From NCBI GenBank assembly GCA_028242535.1, contig JAOJYB010000001.1:1-64000 (forward strand): a stretch of DNA of 64,000 bases, written 5' to 3'. This document shows, one piece after another, positions 37,352 to 45,852 of the stretch (the first letter of the stretch is position 1; every line of letters begins with the position of its first letter). Origin of the DNA: Candidatus Nitrosopelagicus sp. (GTDB lineage: Archaea; Thermoproteota; Nitrososphaeria; Nitrososphaerales; Nitrosopumilaceae). The notes under the pieces were generated by a model. It worked only from the letters and a program-made list of their open reading frames with translations, did no database searches and was not told the origin of the DNA. A program made the position numbers and the translations under genes.

Positions 37352-37818
37352 AAACCTTTGGGTTTTTTTGCACTAAATCCAGCACTAAATCCGATTATTA
37401 CAACTCCAGCAATAATTACTAGAATTGAATAAGTAAAGAATAATGGATCACTATCTAATTCAAATTTGTAATCTTCAGTAAATTCAGAATCACCAGTATT
37501 TTGTATTAAGATTATTGTTTCACCAGAAGTAATTGAAGTCCATGAAAAGCTTGCTTTACCTTTGAAACTTTCATTTATGTCATTGCTTGGATCAGGAGTT
37601 GTGATTTTGATATCAAATGAGTCACCAGTTACAGTTAATGATTGAGAGGAATTTTCCGGCGCATTAAACTGAATTTTATCCAAACCGCCAACTCCAAATG
37701 TTGCAGAATCCTCTTGTATTTCATTTGGATTACTAAGAGAATCAATAATCGAAGATGCGCCAAGAATCGAGATTATACTTCCAATTACAAGACCAATTAT
37801 AGTGAATTTGTTTAACAT
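37348..37818 (-). CDS. membrane protein with extracellular beta domain, unknown
   Basis: A 156-residue protein with two membrane helices: residues 6-26 and about 128-150. The 100 residues between are predicted to form a beta-sandwich outside the cell, without cysteines. The C terminus is short and basic. The architecture suggests a small surface protein, but no family is recognised. It lies between convergent pheA (4-base overlap) and the guaB gene upstream on the same strand. Confidence 0.6.
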   Translation of the reverse strand: MLNKFTIIGLVIGSIISILGASSIIDSLSNPNEIQEDSATFGVGGLDKIQFNAPENSSQSLTVTGDSFDIKITTPDPSNDINESFKGKASFSWTSITSGETIILIQNTGDSEFTEDYKFELDSDPLFFTYSILVIIAGVVIIGFSAGFSAKKPKGF

Positions 37819-37852
37819 GAAAAATCTGGATTTTAAATCAATAAAAGATTAG

Positions 37853-39289
37853 CTATACGACATCAACGTCATGAGGTTGACTTTCTGCAAATCCAGCTCG
37901 TGACATTTTAATAAATTCAGCATTATTTTGCATTTGTTTAATATTATGACCACCACAATAACTCAAACCAGAACGTATTCCGCCAGTAATTTGTACAAGA
38001 ATATCAGTTACAGATCCCTTGTATGGAACCATTGCCTCTACACCTTCTGCAACATAGTCATTTAGATCATCATCCATCTCACTTTGTGTATTTTCTTTTG
38101 ATTTTCTTCTTCTAGCAGCACCCAAAGATGCCATACCGCTATAAAACTTGAATCGTTTTCCATTTTTTGTAATTGTTGAACCTGGACTCTCGTCTGTACC
38201 ACCCAACATACTTCCTAACATAACAGATGAAGAGCCTGCAGCTAAAGCCTTAGTAGCGTCACCAGAAGTTCTTGTTCCACCATCAGAGATGATTGGAATA
38301 TCATATTGTTTTCCAATTTCAGCGCAATCCATTACAGCAGTCAGTTGTGGAACACCGGAACCTGTGATTACCCTAGTAATACAAATCGAGCCAGAACCAA
38401 CCCCAACTTTTACTGCATCAACTCCTGCCTTAATCAAATCTTCAGTACCTTGAGCAGTTGCTACATTTCCAGCTATTAATTCACAATCAGGAAATGCTTT
38501 TTTGATATGCTTGATAGTGTTTATTGCATTTTCGCTATGGCCATGTGCAATATCAACAACAATTGCATCTACACCTGCAGCAAGTAATGCCTCGGTTCTA
38601 TCCAGGAAATCCCCTTTTACTCCAACCGCAGCGCCAACAAGAGGTCGTCCTTTTTTATCTTTTGATGCATTAGGGAAATTTTCTATATTCAGTATGTCTT
38701 GTGTAGTATACAAGCCGGCAATTTGATTTTTATCATTAACAAGAGGTAACTTTTCAATTCTGTGACTTTTCAGAATATCTTTTGCGTCATCCAATGTTGT
38801 ATTTTCATTTGAAGAGATTACATCTTTGGTCATTAATTCAGAGACAAGTTTCTTGGAATTAATGGACTCAAAAAGTACATCACGTTCAGTTAAGATGCCC
38901 ACAAGTTTAGAATCTGAATCAACTACTAGTAATCCAGACACCTCTTTTTCATTCATCAAATCAATAGCGTCTTCAATTGATTTATCACCAGAAATTTGAT
39001 ATGGATTATCAATCATCACACTTCCGGAACGTTTGACTTTTAGAACTTGATTTGCTTCTTCTTCTATTGTCAAGAATCTGTGGATTATTCCAATTCCGCC
39101 TTGTCTAGCCATCGTTATAGCCATAGTAGATTCAGTTACAGTGTCCATATTTGCACTAACTAGAGGAATGTTGAGTTTTATATTTCGGGAAAGGTTTGTG
39201 GAGAGATTAGTTTGTGAACGACTAGTGATGTCTGAAAATTTGGGAACAAGTAGAACATCATCAAAAGTGAATCCTTCTCTTATTGTCAA
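37853..39289 (-). CDS. guaB: inosine-5'-monophosphate dehydrogenase
   Basis: Oxidises IMP to XMP, the committed step of GMP synthesis. The 478 residues form a TIM barrel with two CBS domains inserted at about 92-205, which bind adenine or guanine nucleotides. The active-site Cys is in G-S-I-C-I-T-R; the phosphate loops D-G-G-T-R and G-S-M-L-G-G and the flap around K-G-S-V-T are present. GMP synthase, the next enzyme, is encoded at 41580, 2.3 kb away on the other strand. Confidence 0.96.
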   Translation of the reverse strand: MTIREGFTFDDVLLVPKFSDITSRSQTNLSTNLSRNIKLNIPLVSANMDTVTESTMAITMARQGGIGIIHRFLTIEEEANQVLKVKRSGSVMIDNPYQISGDKSIEDAIDLMNEKEVSGLLVVDSDSKLVGILTERDVLFESINSKKLVSELMTKDVISSNENTTLDDAKDILKSHRIEKLPLVNDKNQIAGLYTTQDILNIENFPNASKDKKGRPLVGAAVGVKGDFLDRTEALLAAGVDAIVVDIAHGHSENAINTIKHIKKAFPDCELIAGNVATAQGTEDLIKAGVDAVKVGVGSGSICITRVITGSGVPQLTAVMDCAEIGKQYDIPIISDGGTRTSGDATKALAAGSSSVMLGSMLGGTDESPGSTITKNGKRFKFYSGMASLGAARRRKSKENTQSEMDDDLNDYVAEGVEAMVPYKGSVTDILVQITGGIRSGLSYCGGHNIKQMQNNAEFIKMSRAGFAESQPHDVDVV

Positions 39290-39319
39290 ATGAACCTCCT
39301 ACCAGAGAAAAAAAATCTG

Positions 39320-40198
39320 TTATAAGCCTTTCTTGGATTTTTTTGTGAGTAATTCTGTGAATTTGATAACATCAGAGGTTACTTTTGGATTGTGAGTTCG
39401 AATGATGGACGCACCATTAATTATAGATAACATTTCAGCTATTGCAGTTTCGGTATTTCGATCAGTAGGATTATCTTTTCCAAGTAGTTTTCCCAAAAAT
39501 GATTTATTGGATATCGAGATCAAGATAGGGAAATTAGTTTTCAATAATTTCAGTTTTTTAATAATTTCAATATCCCGCTCAGCCCAGTTAGAAATGATTT
39601 TTGTGTAAGGAAGTTTATTTTTAACATCAGAAGAACGACGGAAAAAACCAATGGCAGGATCAACTACGATTTTTTCTTTAGAGATGTGAGCATTTAGTGC
39701 AATCTTTATGCTTTCATTCAAAAGTTTTTTTGTTTCGGAAATAGGATTACCTTTTACAGTATTTTTACTATAAGGGCATAAAATTAAAGAGGGATTGTAT
39801 TTTTCTATAATTTTTGGCATATTCTTATCATACTTTAAACCAGAAATATCATTAATTACATCAATACCTAATTCAAGTGCAGTATTTGCAACTGTTGCTC
39901 TACATGTATCAACAGAAATTGGAATGTTTGATGAATTTTGTATTATTTTGATAGCCTTGGTTACTCTCTCAGATTCAACTTTTTCAGAAACAATTGTTCG
40001 TAAATATGGAGCAGTAGACATTCCGCCAATATCAATAATTTCAGCACCATTTTCTTCCATTTCTGATACATGTTTTGATATTTGAGATTTTGTAGTTTTT
40101 ATTGAGTTTTTATAAAATGATTCAGGACTGATATTCAGAATTCCCATAACGGTGATTTTATTTTTTTTTCCTACTACAAGACTACCTAGTTTGGTCAT
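39320..40198 (-). CDS. folP: dihydropteroate synthase family enzyme
   Basis: A TIM-barrel enzyme that joins a pterin pyrophosphate to an aminobenzoate-type acceptor. Motifs are M-G-I-L-N-I-S-P-E-S-F near residue 18, D-I-G-G-M-S-T near 57, and S-V-D-T-C near 96. R-T-H-N-P at the C-terminal end supplies the phosphate-binding His. The length of 292 residues is normal. The start codon faces that of mptE with only 33 bases between (using the ATG at 40232), so the two pterin genes share a regulatory region. In archaea the acceptor may differ from p-aminobenzoate itself. Confidence 0.88.
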   Translation of the reverse strand: MTKLGSLVVGKKNKITVMGILNISPESFYKNSIKTTKSQISKHVSEMEENGAEIIDIGGMSTAPYLRTIVSEKVESERVTKAIKIIQNSSNIPISVDTCRATVANTALELGIDVINDISGLKYDKNMPKIIEKYNPSLILCPYSKNTVKGNPISETKKLLNESIKIALNAHISKEKIVVDPAIGFFRRSSDVKNKLPYTKIISNWAERDIEIIKKLKLLKTNFPILISISNKSFLGKLLGKDNPTDRNTETAIAEMLSIINGASIIRTHNPKVTSDVIKFTELLTKKSKKGL

Positions 40199-40202
40199 AT
40201 CA

Positions 40203-40210
40203 TTTATGAT
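40203..40210 (+). promoter_or_regulatory. probable TATA box of mptE
   Basis: TTTATGAT lies 22-29 bases before the ATG at 40232, which favours that ATG as the start over the TTG at 40223. It sits in the 33-base gap between two divergent pterin genes. Confidence 0.4.
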
Positions 40211-40231
40211 AAGGTAATCTATTTGAGTGAT

Positions 40232-40969
40232 ATGACAATGTATGGATGGAAAACAAAATTCAAAGAGATTAGGAAAGAATTTGGATATAGAGAAAAAGAC
40301 GATTTTCTTTCTGCAAAGAAATTAAATTCATTATTAGAAAAGAGATTTTCAAAAAAACAATTACAAGAAAAGATTACTGACAAGACAGTTTTCATTATTG
40401 GAGCAGGACCATCATTATCAAAATCTCTAACATATATCAAAAAATGTAAAAATGTTACAAAAATTGTAGCTGATGGAGCTGTAGAAGCATTATCTAAAAA
40501 AGATATCAAACCAGATATTTTAGTCACCGATCTTGATGGAGATCTGAATAGTATTAGAAAAATTGGGCGGACGAAGATTCCCATAATAGTTCATGCACAT
40601 GGCGATAATCATGATAAATTAGAAATTGTTAAGGAGTTTGCAAATGTAGTCGGAACTACTCAAACAGAGGAATTTGGGAAGATGAAGAATTTTGGAGGAT
40701 TCACAGATGGAGATAGATGTGTATTTCTTGCAGAATTTTTCAATGCAGATAAAATTGTTTTAATTGGAATGGATTTTGGACAAAAAATTGGAAAATATTC
40801 AAAGCATAAAGTGATCAATCGTAGGACAAAGCTTAAGAAATTAAAATTTGGAAAAAGAATTCTGGAGTGGTTTGCAATAAAATCAAAAGCAGATTTGTAC
40901 TCAACAAAAAAGATCAAGGGTTATAAAATGATTAGATTGGTTGACCTACAATGTATTGAAAACTTTTAG
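40232..40969 (+). CDS. mptE: 6-hydroxymethyl-7,8-dihydropterin pyrophosphokinase (MptE type)
   Basis: A DUF115-family enzyme that pyrophosphorylates 6-hydroxymethyldihydropterin with ATP, preparing the pterin for dihydropteroate synthase. The family core is visible: I-G-A-G-P-S-L near residue 55, A-D-G-A near 80, D-L-D-G-D near 100, and H-A-H-G-D-N near 118. The frame is also open to a TTG at 40223, three codons upstream, but the TATA position supports the ATG at 40232. Being divergent from folP confirms the pathway. Archaea use MptE in place of bacterial FolK. Confidence 0.9.
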   Translation: MTMYGWKTKFKEIRKEFGYREKDDFLSAKKLNSLLEKRFSKKQLQEKITDKTVFIIGAGPSLSKSLTYIKKCKNVTKIVADGAVEALSKKDIKPDILVTDLDGDLNSIRKIGRTKIPIIVHAHGDNHDKLEIVKEFANVVGTTQTEEFGKMKNFGGFTDGDRCVFLAEFFNADKIVLIGMDFGQKIGKYSKHKVINRRTKLKKLKFGKRILEWFAIKSKADLYSTKKIKGYKMIRLVDLQCIENF

Positions 40970-41005
40970 AATGTGTTTTAATACTGAATAAGTTTTCTAA
41001 TAATT

Positions 41006-41575
41006 ATGCAGTATACTGATGAACAGATTCAAAAGATGATAGAACTAAAGGACTCAATCATCGACAAGATGACAAAACATCAAGAAGAATTAGACTTTCT
41101 AGAAAGAAATTTAGAGATACTTGATGTGATTCTAAAAGGTTCTAGTTTTACCAAAGCTTCTTCATTACCAAGAAAAGAAGAACCAAAACAAGAGATCAAG
41201 ATTGAAACAAAAGATGAACCAGAGTCAATTCCAATTAAGAAGAATAAAGATGGAGAGATTATTGCTAATGCATTTGTCACTCCTGAACAGGTTTCCATAA
41301 TCTTAAGTGAAGGGATTGGTCTTACTGATGAAATACCACCGCTTAGATCATTTTTTATTGAGAGGATTATTGGTGAGATGAAAAAAACAGACAGTATAGA
41401 TGTCAAAGATGGAAAGATTGATGAGAGTGCAGTAATTGATTGTGTGATAAACAAAAATGGTCCTTCAATAAGAGAAATAATTATTAAAAATTACAGACAA
41501 AAAGAAAGATTAGATGAAATAATCAATACAGCAACATGGTCATTAACAAGAATGCTAGAAAATTCAGTAAAATAA
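41006..41575 (+). CDS. hypothetical protein with N-terminal coiled coil
   Basis: A 189-residue soluble protein that I cannot name. Residues 5-45 form a coiled coil. A charged low-complexity linker (K/E/P-rich) covers about 53-85, and the rest is a compact helical domain from V-T-P-E-Q onward with the segment P-P-L-R-S-F-F. There are no cysteines, signal peptide or membrane span. guaA begins 4 bases after its stop, so the two are co-transcribed; a link to GMP synthesis is not otherwise supported. Confidence 0.65.
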   Translation: MQYTDEQIQKMIELKDSIIDKMTKHQEELDFLERNLEILDVILKGSSFTKASSLPRKEEPKQEIKIETKDEPESIPIKKNKDGEIIANAFVTPEQVSIILSEGIGLTDEIPPLRSFFIERIIGEMKKTDSIDVKDGKIDESAVIDCVINKNGPSIREIIIKNYRQKERLDEIINTATWSLTRMLENSVK

Positions 41576-41579
41576 GAAA

Positions 41580-43103
41580 ATGGAAAAAATAATTGTTTTA
41601 GATTTTGGTTCCCAATACAGTCATTTAATCTGTAGAAGAATTAGAGAATTTTCTGTCCATGCAGAATTAGTTCCATATGACATAACTCCTGAAGAATTAA
41701 AGAAGATGAATCCAAAAGGGATTATTTTTTCAGGAGGACCATCAAGTGTTTATAGTGAAAATGCACCAAAGCCAGATGAAGAATTATTCAATTTTGATTT
41801 ACCATTACTAGGAATTTGTTATGGTCATCAATTGATTGTAAATAAATTTGGAGGTAAAGTGAAACGTGCAAACAAAGAATATGGCTCGTCACTTCTTACA
41901 ATGGATAAGAATTCAGGACTGCTAGAAGGAATTGGCGGGTCAATACGTGCATGGATGAGTCATGGAGATGAAGCAGAAGAGATTCCAATAGATTTTGAAG
42001 TTATTGGTCATACAGAAAATTCACATGCTGCAGCTATAGCAAATACTAATCGTACTGTGTTTGGAATTCAATTTCATCCAGAAGTGGTTCATACAGAACG
42101 AGGGACTGATATTTTGAAGAATTTTGTTTTGAATGTCTGTAAAGCAAAACAAGAGTGGACAATGGAGGGATTTGTGGAGAAAACTGTTAAGAAGATTTCA
42201 GAAATTGAAGGAAATGTTTTGTGTGGTGTTAGTGGAGGAATTGATTCAACAGTTGCCGCATTATTGATACATAAGGCAATTGGAGATAGATTAACGGGCG
42301 TTTTTGTAGACAATGGATTATTACGATTAAAGGAATCTGAAGAGATTGAAGATATGTTTGAGAAGAATTTTTCATTAAATTTTCATAGAATTGATGCAAG
42401 CGAAAAATTTCTTTCAAAATTAAAAGGAGTCACTGATCCTGAGCAGAAGAGAAAGATTGTTGGAGAAGAATTTATTCAAGTATTCACTGATTTTGCAAAA
42501 GAGAAAGGTCCGTTTAGATGGTTAGCACAAGGCACACTTTATCCAGATGTAATTGAGAGCGGAGTATCAAAAGGTCCTGCTGCAGTTATAAAATCTCATC
42601 ACAATGTTGGAGGATTACCAGATTGGTTAAATCTAGAAATTTTAGAACCATTAAGAGAATTGTATAAGGATGAAGTAAGAGATGTTGCAAGAATTCTAGG
42701 AGTCCCAGAAAGACTACTGAAAAGACATCCGTTCCCAGGACCAGGACTATCAGTCAGAATTATTGGTGAAATCACTCCTTCAAAATTATCAATTTGTAGA
42801 AAAGCGAGTAAGATTGTTGAGGATGAATTATTGGATGCCGGAGTTTATGATAAGGTTTGGCAAGCATATGCTGCAGTAGGTGATGATAAAGCCGTAGGGG
42901 TGGTAGGAGATGAACGAAGGTATGGAAGAATTGTTACAGTTCGAGTTGTTGATTCAATTGATGCAATGACTGCAGACTGGACAAGACTTCCAGATGGAGT
43001 ATTAGAAAAAATTAGCAATAGAATTACCAATGAGATTGATGAGGTGACTTGGGTTTCATATGTAATTTCTAGCAAACCACCTGCTACAATTGAGCCTCAA
43101 TAA
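41580..43103 (+). CDS. guaA: GMP synthase (glutamine-hydrolysing)
   Basis: Converts XMP to GMP with glutamine and ATP. Unlike many archaea, which split the enzyme in two, this is a single 507-residue chain. Residues 1-190 are the glutaminase with nucleophile C79 in G-I-C-Y-G-H and F-H-P-E-V. The ATP pyrophosphatase follows, with its P-loop S-G-G-I-D-S-T near 221. The C-terminal dimerisation domain includes H-P-F-P-G-P-G and ends in the usual P-P-A-T-I-E. The last codons stop 2 bases before the convergent ROK gene. Confidence 0.97.
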   Translation: MEKIIVLDFGSQYSHLICRRIREFSVHAELVPYDITPEELKKMNPKGIIFSGGPSSVYSENAPKPDEELFNFDLPLLGICYGHQLIVNKFGGKVKRANKEYGSSLLTMDKNSGLLEGIGGSIRAWMSHGDEAEEIPIDFEVIGHTENSHAAAIANTNRTVFGIQFHPEVVHTERGTDILKNFVLNVCKAKQEWTMEGFVEKTVKKISEIEGNVLCGVSGGIDSTVAALLIHKAIGDRLTGVFVDNGLLRLKESEEIEDMFEKNFSLNFHRIDASEKFLSKLKGVTDPEQKRKIVGEEFIQVFTDFAKEKGPFRWLAQGTLYPDVIESGVSKGPAAVIKSHHNVGGLPDWLNLEILEPLRELYKDEVRDVARILGVPERLLKRHPFPGPGLSVRIIGEITPSKLSICRKASKIVEDELLDAGVYDKVWQAYAAVGDDKAVGVVGDERRYGRIVTVRVVDSIDAMTADWTRLPDGVLEKISNRITNEIDEVTWVSYVISSKPPATIEPQ

Positions 43104-43105
43104 AA

Positions 43106-43975
43106 TTATAACAAACAAGCACCAAATACTCCTGCTGAATCGCCAAGCTTATTTTTTACAATTGGAGTATCAATTATATCACTGAATACTTTCTCATAGA
43201 CCAAATTTTTTCCTTCATCATATAGAAAATCAATATTTGATACACCGCCACCCAAAATAATCATGTCTGGATCCAAAATGTCAATAACGTTTGCTAAGGA
43301 TAATCCAAAATTATCGAGAAATGTTTTTTTCCAATTGACAAAGTTTGGATTATCTGTATTTTGTATTATTTCAGGAAGACTTTGATTTAGACTAGATAGT
43401 TGTGACCAGTTTTTTTCTAGTGCAGGACCACTGATGTATGTTTCAACACAACCTCTATTTCCACAGTAACAACCATTTCCTTCATTATGTAAACAATGAT
43501 GACCCCATTCTCCAGCAATGTTTGTTCTACCATGATGAATTTTTCCATCAATAATTATTCCTCCACCAACTCCAGTTCCCATTATCACACCAAATACTAT
43601 ATTCGAGTTTTTGCCTGCGCCAAGTCTTGCCTCCGCCAATGCAAAACAATTAGCATCATTTTCAATTGATACATCATGATCTAGAATATTTCGTAAGTCA
43701 TTTCGAAGATCTTTTCCAATCAGACACTGAGTATTACTATTTTTTATCAGACCAGAATTAAGAGATAATGCACCAGGAGTACATATTCCAATTGAAAATT
43801 TTTCATCAGATTCACGAGTAAGTTCAAGAATTAGATTTTTGATTGAATCTAAAATAGAATCATAACCATAATCTTGGTTTGTGGGAATGCGCTTTCTTTC
43901 AATGGTTTCAAAAGTTTCATCAACTAAAATACCTTCAATTTTTGTTCCGCCCAGATCAATGCCAATTTTATTCAT
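43106..43975 (-). CDS. ROK-family sugar kinase
   Basis: A 289-residue sugar kinase of the ROK family, probably acting on glucose or N-acetylmannosamine. The N-terminal phosphate loop is D-L-G-G-T-K. The ROK zinc motif is C-Y-C-G-N-R-G-C-V-E with a preceding G-H-H in E-W-G-H-H, and the catalytic Asp is in E-N-D-A-N-C. G-T-G-V-G-G-G is the second nucleotide loop. The length is that of kinases and there is no DNA-binding domain, so it is not a repressor. It is downstream of the thermosome on the same strand across a 215-base gap that holds a long hairpin. Confidence 0.88.
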   Translation of the reverse strand: MNKIGIDLGGTKIEGILVDETFETIERKRIPTNQDYGYDSILDSIKNLILELTRESDEKFSIGICTPGALSLNSGLIKNSNTQCLIGKDLRNDLRNILDHDVSIENDANCFALAEARLGAGKNSNIVFGVIMGTGVGGGIIIDGKIHHGRTNIAGEWGHHCLHNEGNGCYCGNRGCVETYISGPALEKNWSQLSSLNQSLPEIIQNTDNPNFVNWKKTFLDNFGLSLANVIDILDPDMIILGGGVSNIDFLYDEGKNLVYEKVFSDIIDTPIVKNKLGDSAGVFGACLL

Positions 43976-44045
43976 GTAATGCTTAGAAACTGATGTTTTT
44001 TGAGTATTTTCAAAGAAAATGAACCATGGATAAGTTCTCAGTGGA

Positions 44046-44054
44046 TTTTATATC
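44046..44054 (+). promoter_or_regulatory. TATA-like element ahead of the hairpin RNA candidate
   Basis: TTTTATATC lies 25-33 bases before the first paired base of the hairpin at 44079, the spacing expected if transcription starts at its base. Confidence 0.4.
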
Positions 44055-44077
44055 TAAAAATTAGTTAAGTTAGTCAT

Positions 44078-44184
44078 GAAAAGCGGTTCTAAGAACAACC
44101 TACAAAATTTTTGTCGTCATAGCCAACCCTTACAAGAAATGTCATTTTGTGTGTAGGACTTTTGTTGTTAAGAACCGCTTTTTG
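44078..44184 (+). ncRNA. candidate structured small RNA (long imperfect hairpin)
   Basis: The ends pair perfectly over 12 bases (AAAAGCGGTTCT at 44079-44090 with its complement at 44171-44182). Inside, AACAAC (44094-44099) pairs with GTTGTT (44164-44169) and CTACA (44100-44104) with TGTAG (44152-44156), with a further A/T helix beyond, leaving a loop of about 35 bases. On the plus strand a TATA-like element stands at the right distance and the 3' arm ends in TTTTT, as a terminated small RNA would. On the minus strand the same structure would form the 3' end of the thermosome mRNA, starting within 10 bases of its stop. No C/D or H/ACA boxes are evident, and it is not SRP or RNase P RNA. The strand and function are undecided. 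Confidence 0.4.
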
Positions 44185-44190
44185 AAAAAT

Positions 44191-45822
44191 TTATCCCATT
44201 GGAGGCATTCCAGGAGGCATTCCACCACCAGAACCACCAGAAATTGCAATTACATCATCGATTCTTAGAATCATTGATGCAGCTTCTGTAGCAGATTTGA
44301 TAATCTGTTCTTTTACTACAACTGGTTCTACAATGTTTAGAGATAACATATCAGCAACTTTTCCTTCTCTTGCATTAATTCCTGTCCATTTTTTGCCTTC
44401 GCTTTGTTTTGCACGTAATTTAACCATAGTATCAATAGGATCCATTCCTGCATTTTCAGCAATTGTTAATGGAATAACTTCTAGTGCTTCAGCAAATTTG
44501 TTAATAGCTAATTGTTGTCTACCTTCAAAACGTTCAGACCAATCTTTCAAAAATGATGCTAGTACTGCTTCAGGTGCACCACCACCAGCAACAATTTCTG
44601 GTTTTTCAATTACATCTTTTACGACCATTAATGCATCATGTATGGAACGATCAACTTCATCAACTACACGTTGAGAACCACCACGTATCAATAATGTTAC
44701 AGATTGTGGATTTTTACAACCTTCAATGAAAACCCATTTATCGGATTCAACTTTCTTTTGCTGAACCAAGTTAGCTGCCCCTAGATCTTTTTCAGAAATA
44801 TCTTCAATGCTTGAAGTAATACGTGCACCTGTTGCTTTTGCAAGTTTAGTCATATCACTTTCTTTTACACGTCTAACTGCCAAGATTCCATGCTTTGACA
44901 AAAAGTGTTGTGCCATGTCATCAATTCCCTTTTGACAGATTACAACATTGGCTCCAATTGAATGAATTTTATCCACCATGGTTTTTATCATTCTATTTTC
45001 TTCTTCTAGAAACATTTGCATTTGTGTTGGATCATTAATTCTAATTTCTGCACTCATCTCTGTTTTTTCAATTTCCATTGCAGTATTCAATAATGCAATT
45101 TTAGCTTGTTGAATTTTTGTTGGCATTCCAGAATGAACTACTTCTTTATCCAAAACAATTCCTTTGATTAAGGTAGTATCTTGAATTGAACCACCAGCCT
45201 TTTTCTCAACTTTAAGGTTATCAAGATCTACAGACGGTTTATCATTAGTTGTTTCTGTTATGTTCATAATAGCATCAACAACAATTTTTGAAAGAGGTTC
45301 ACTATCTTCAGAAATTAATTTTGATTCCATACTGGTACTTGAGATTTTTAACAAAGTTTCTCTATCATTAGGAGTTACTTTTTTTGAAATTTCAGATAAT
45401 ATTTCTAGTGCTTTTTCAGATGCTGCTTGAAATCCTTCGATGATAACTGAAGAATGAACGTCTTTTTTGAGTAATTCTTCAGCCTTTGCTAACAATGTTC
45501 CAGCAAATATAACAGATGAAGTAGTTCCATCTCCAACTTCACTATCAATTGTTTTTGAAATTTCAATCATCATTTTAGCAGCTGGATGTTGTGCATCAAT
45601 TTCTTTTAGAATTGTAGCACCATCGTTTGTAATTGTTACATCGCCTAAGGAATCAACTAGCATTTTATCTAAACCGCGTGGACCCAAACTTGATTTTACA
45701 ATGTCACAAACCATTTTTGCAGCCATGATATTGTTTTTTTGAGCGTCTCTACCTTTTTCTTGTAAAGCACTTTCCTTTAGGACTAAAACTGGTCCATTTG
45801 GTGTTTGTTGAATTGAGGCCAC
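44191..45822 (-). CDS. thsA: thermosome (group II chaperonin) subunit
   Basis: An ATP-driven protein-folding chamber subunit of 543 residues. Conserved pieces are G-P-R-G-L-D-K-M near 47, the ATP motif G-D-G-T-T near 97, N-D-G-A-T near 66 and G-G-G-A-P-E near 413. The C-terminal tail is the usual Gly/Met-rich repeat. The start is GTG at 45822; the family N terminus and a TATA box 25 bases upstream support it. The 3' side is followed within 10 bases by the long hairpin. The gene upstream, adenine deaminase, ends 26 bases before the start, so the thermosome promoter overlaps the end of that gene. Confidence 0.97.
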   Translation of the reverse strand: MASIQQTPNGPVLVLKESALQEKGRDAQKNNIMAAKMVCDIVKSSLGPRGLDKMLVDSLGDVTITNDGATILKEIDAQHPAAKMMIEISKTIDSEVGDGTTSSVIFAGTLLAKAEELLKKDVHSSVIIEGFQAASEKALEILSEISKKVTPNDRETLLKISSTSMESKLISEDSEPLSKIVVDAIMNITETTNDKPSVDLDNLKVEKKAGGSIQDTTLIKGIVLDKEVVHSGMPTKIQQAKIALLNTAMEIEKTEMSAEIRINDPTQMQMFLEEENRMIKTMVDKIHSIGANVVICQKGIDDMAQHFLSKHGILAVRRVKESDMTKLAKATGARITSSIEDISEKDLGAANLVQQKKVESDKWVFIEGCKNPQSVTLLIRGGSQRVVDEVDRSIHDALMVVKDVIEKPEIVAGGGAPEAVLASFLKDWSERFEGRQQLAINKFAEALEVIPLTIAENAGMDPIDTMVKLRAKQSEGKKWTGINAREGKVADMLSLNIVEPVVVKEQIIKSATEAASMILRIDDVIAISGGSGGGMPPGMPPMG

Positions 45823-45844
45823 GAAATATTTTCGTTAAATCCCC

Positions 45845-45852
45845 TTTTTATA
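45845..45852 (-). promoter_or_regulatory. TATA box of the thermosome gene
   Basis: On the minus strand TATAAAAA followed by GGGG lies 23-30 bases before the GTG start, the closest match to a canonical archaeal TATA box in the window. It overlaps the last codons of the adenine deaminase gene. Confidence 0.6.

Noticed and set aside
44078-44184. Terminal repeats of a miniature transposable element for the hairpin
   Set aside because: There is no target-site duplication, no second copy in the window, and the inner segments also pair, as in an RNA.
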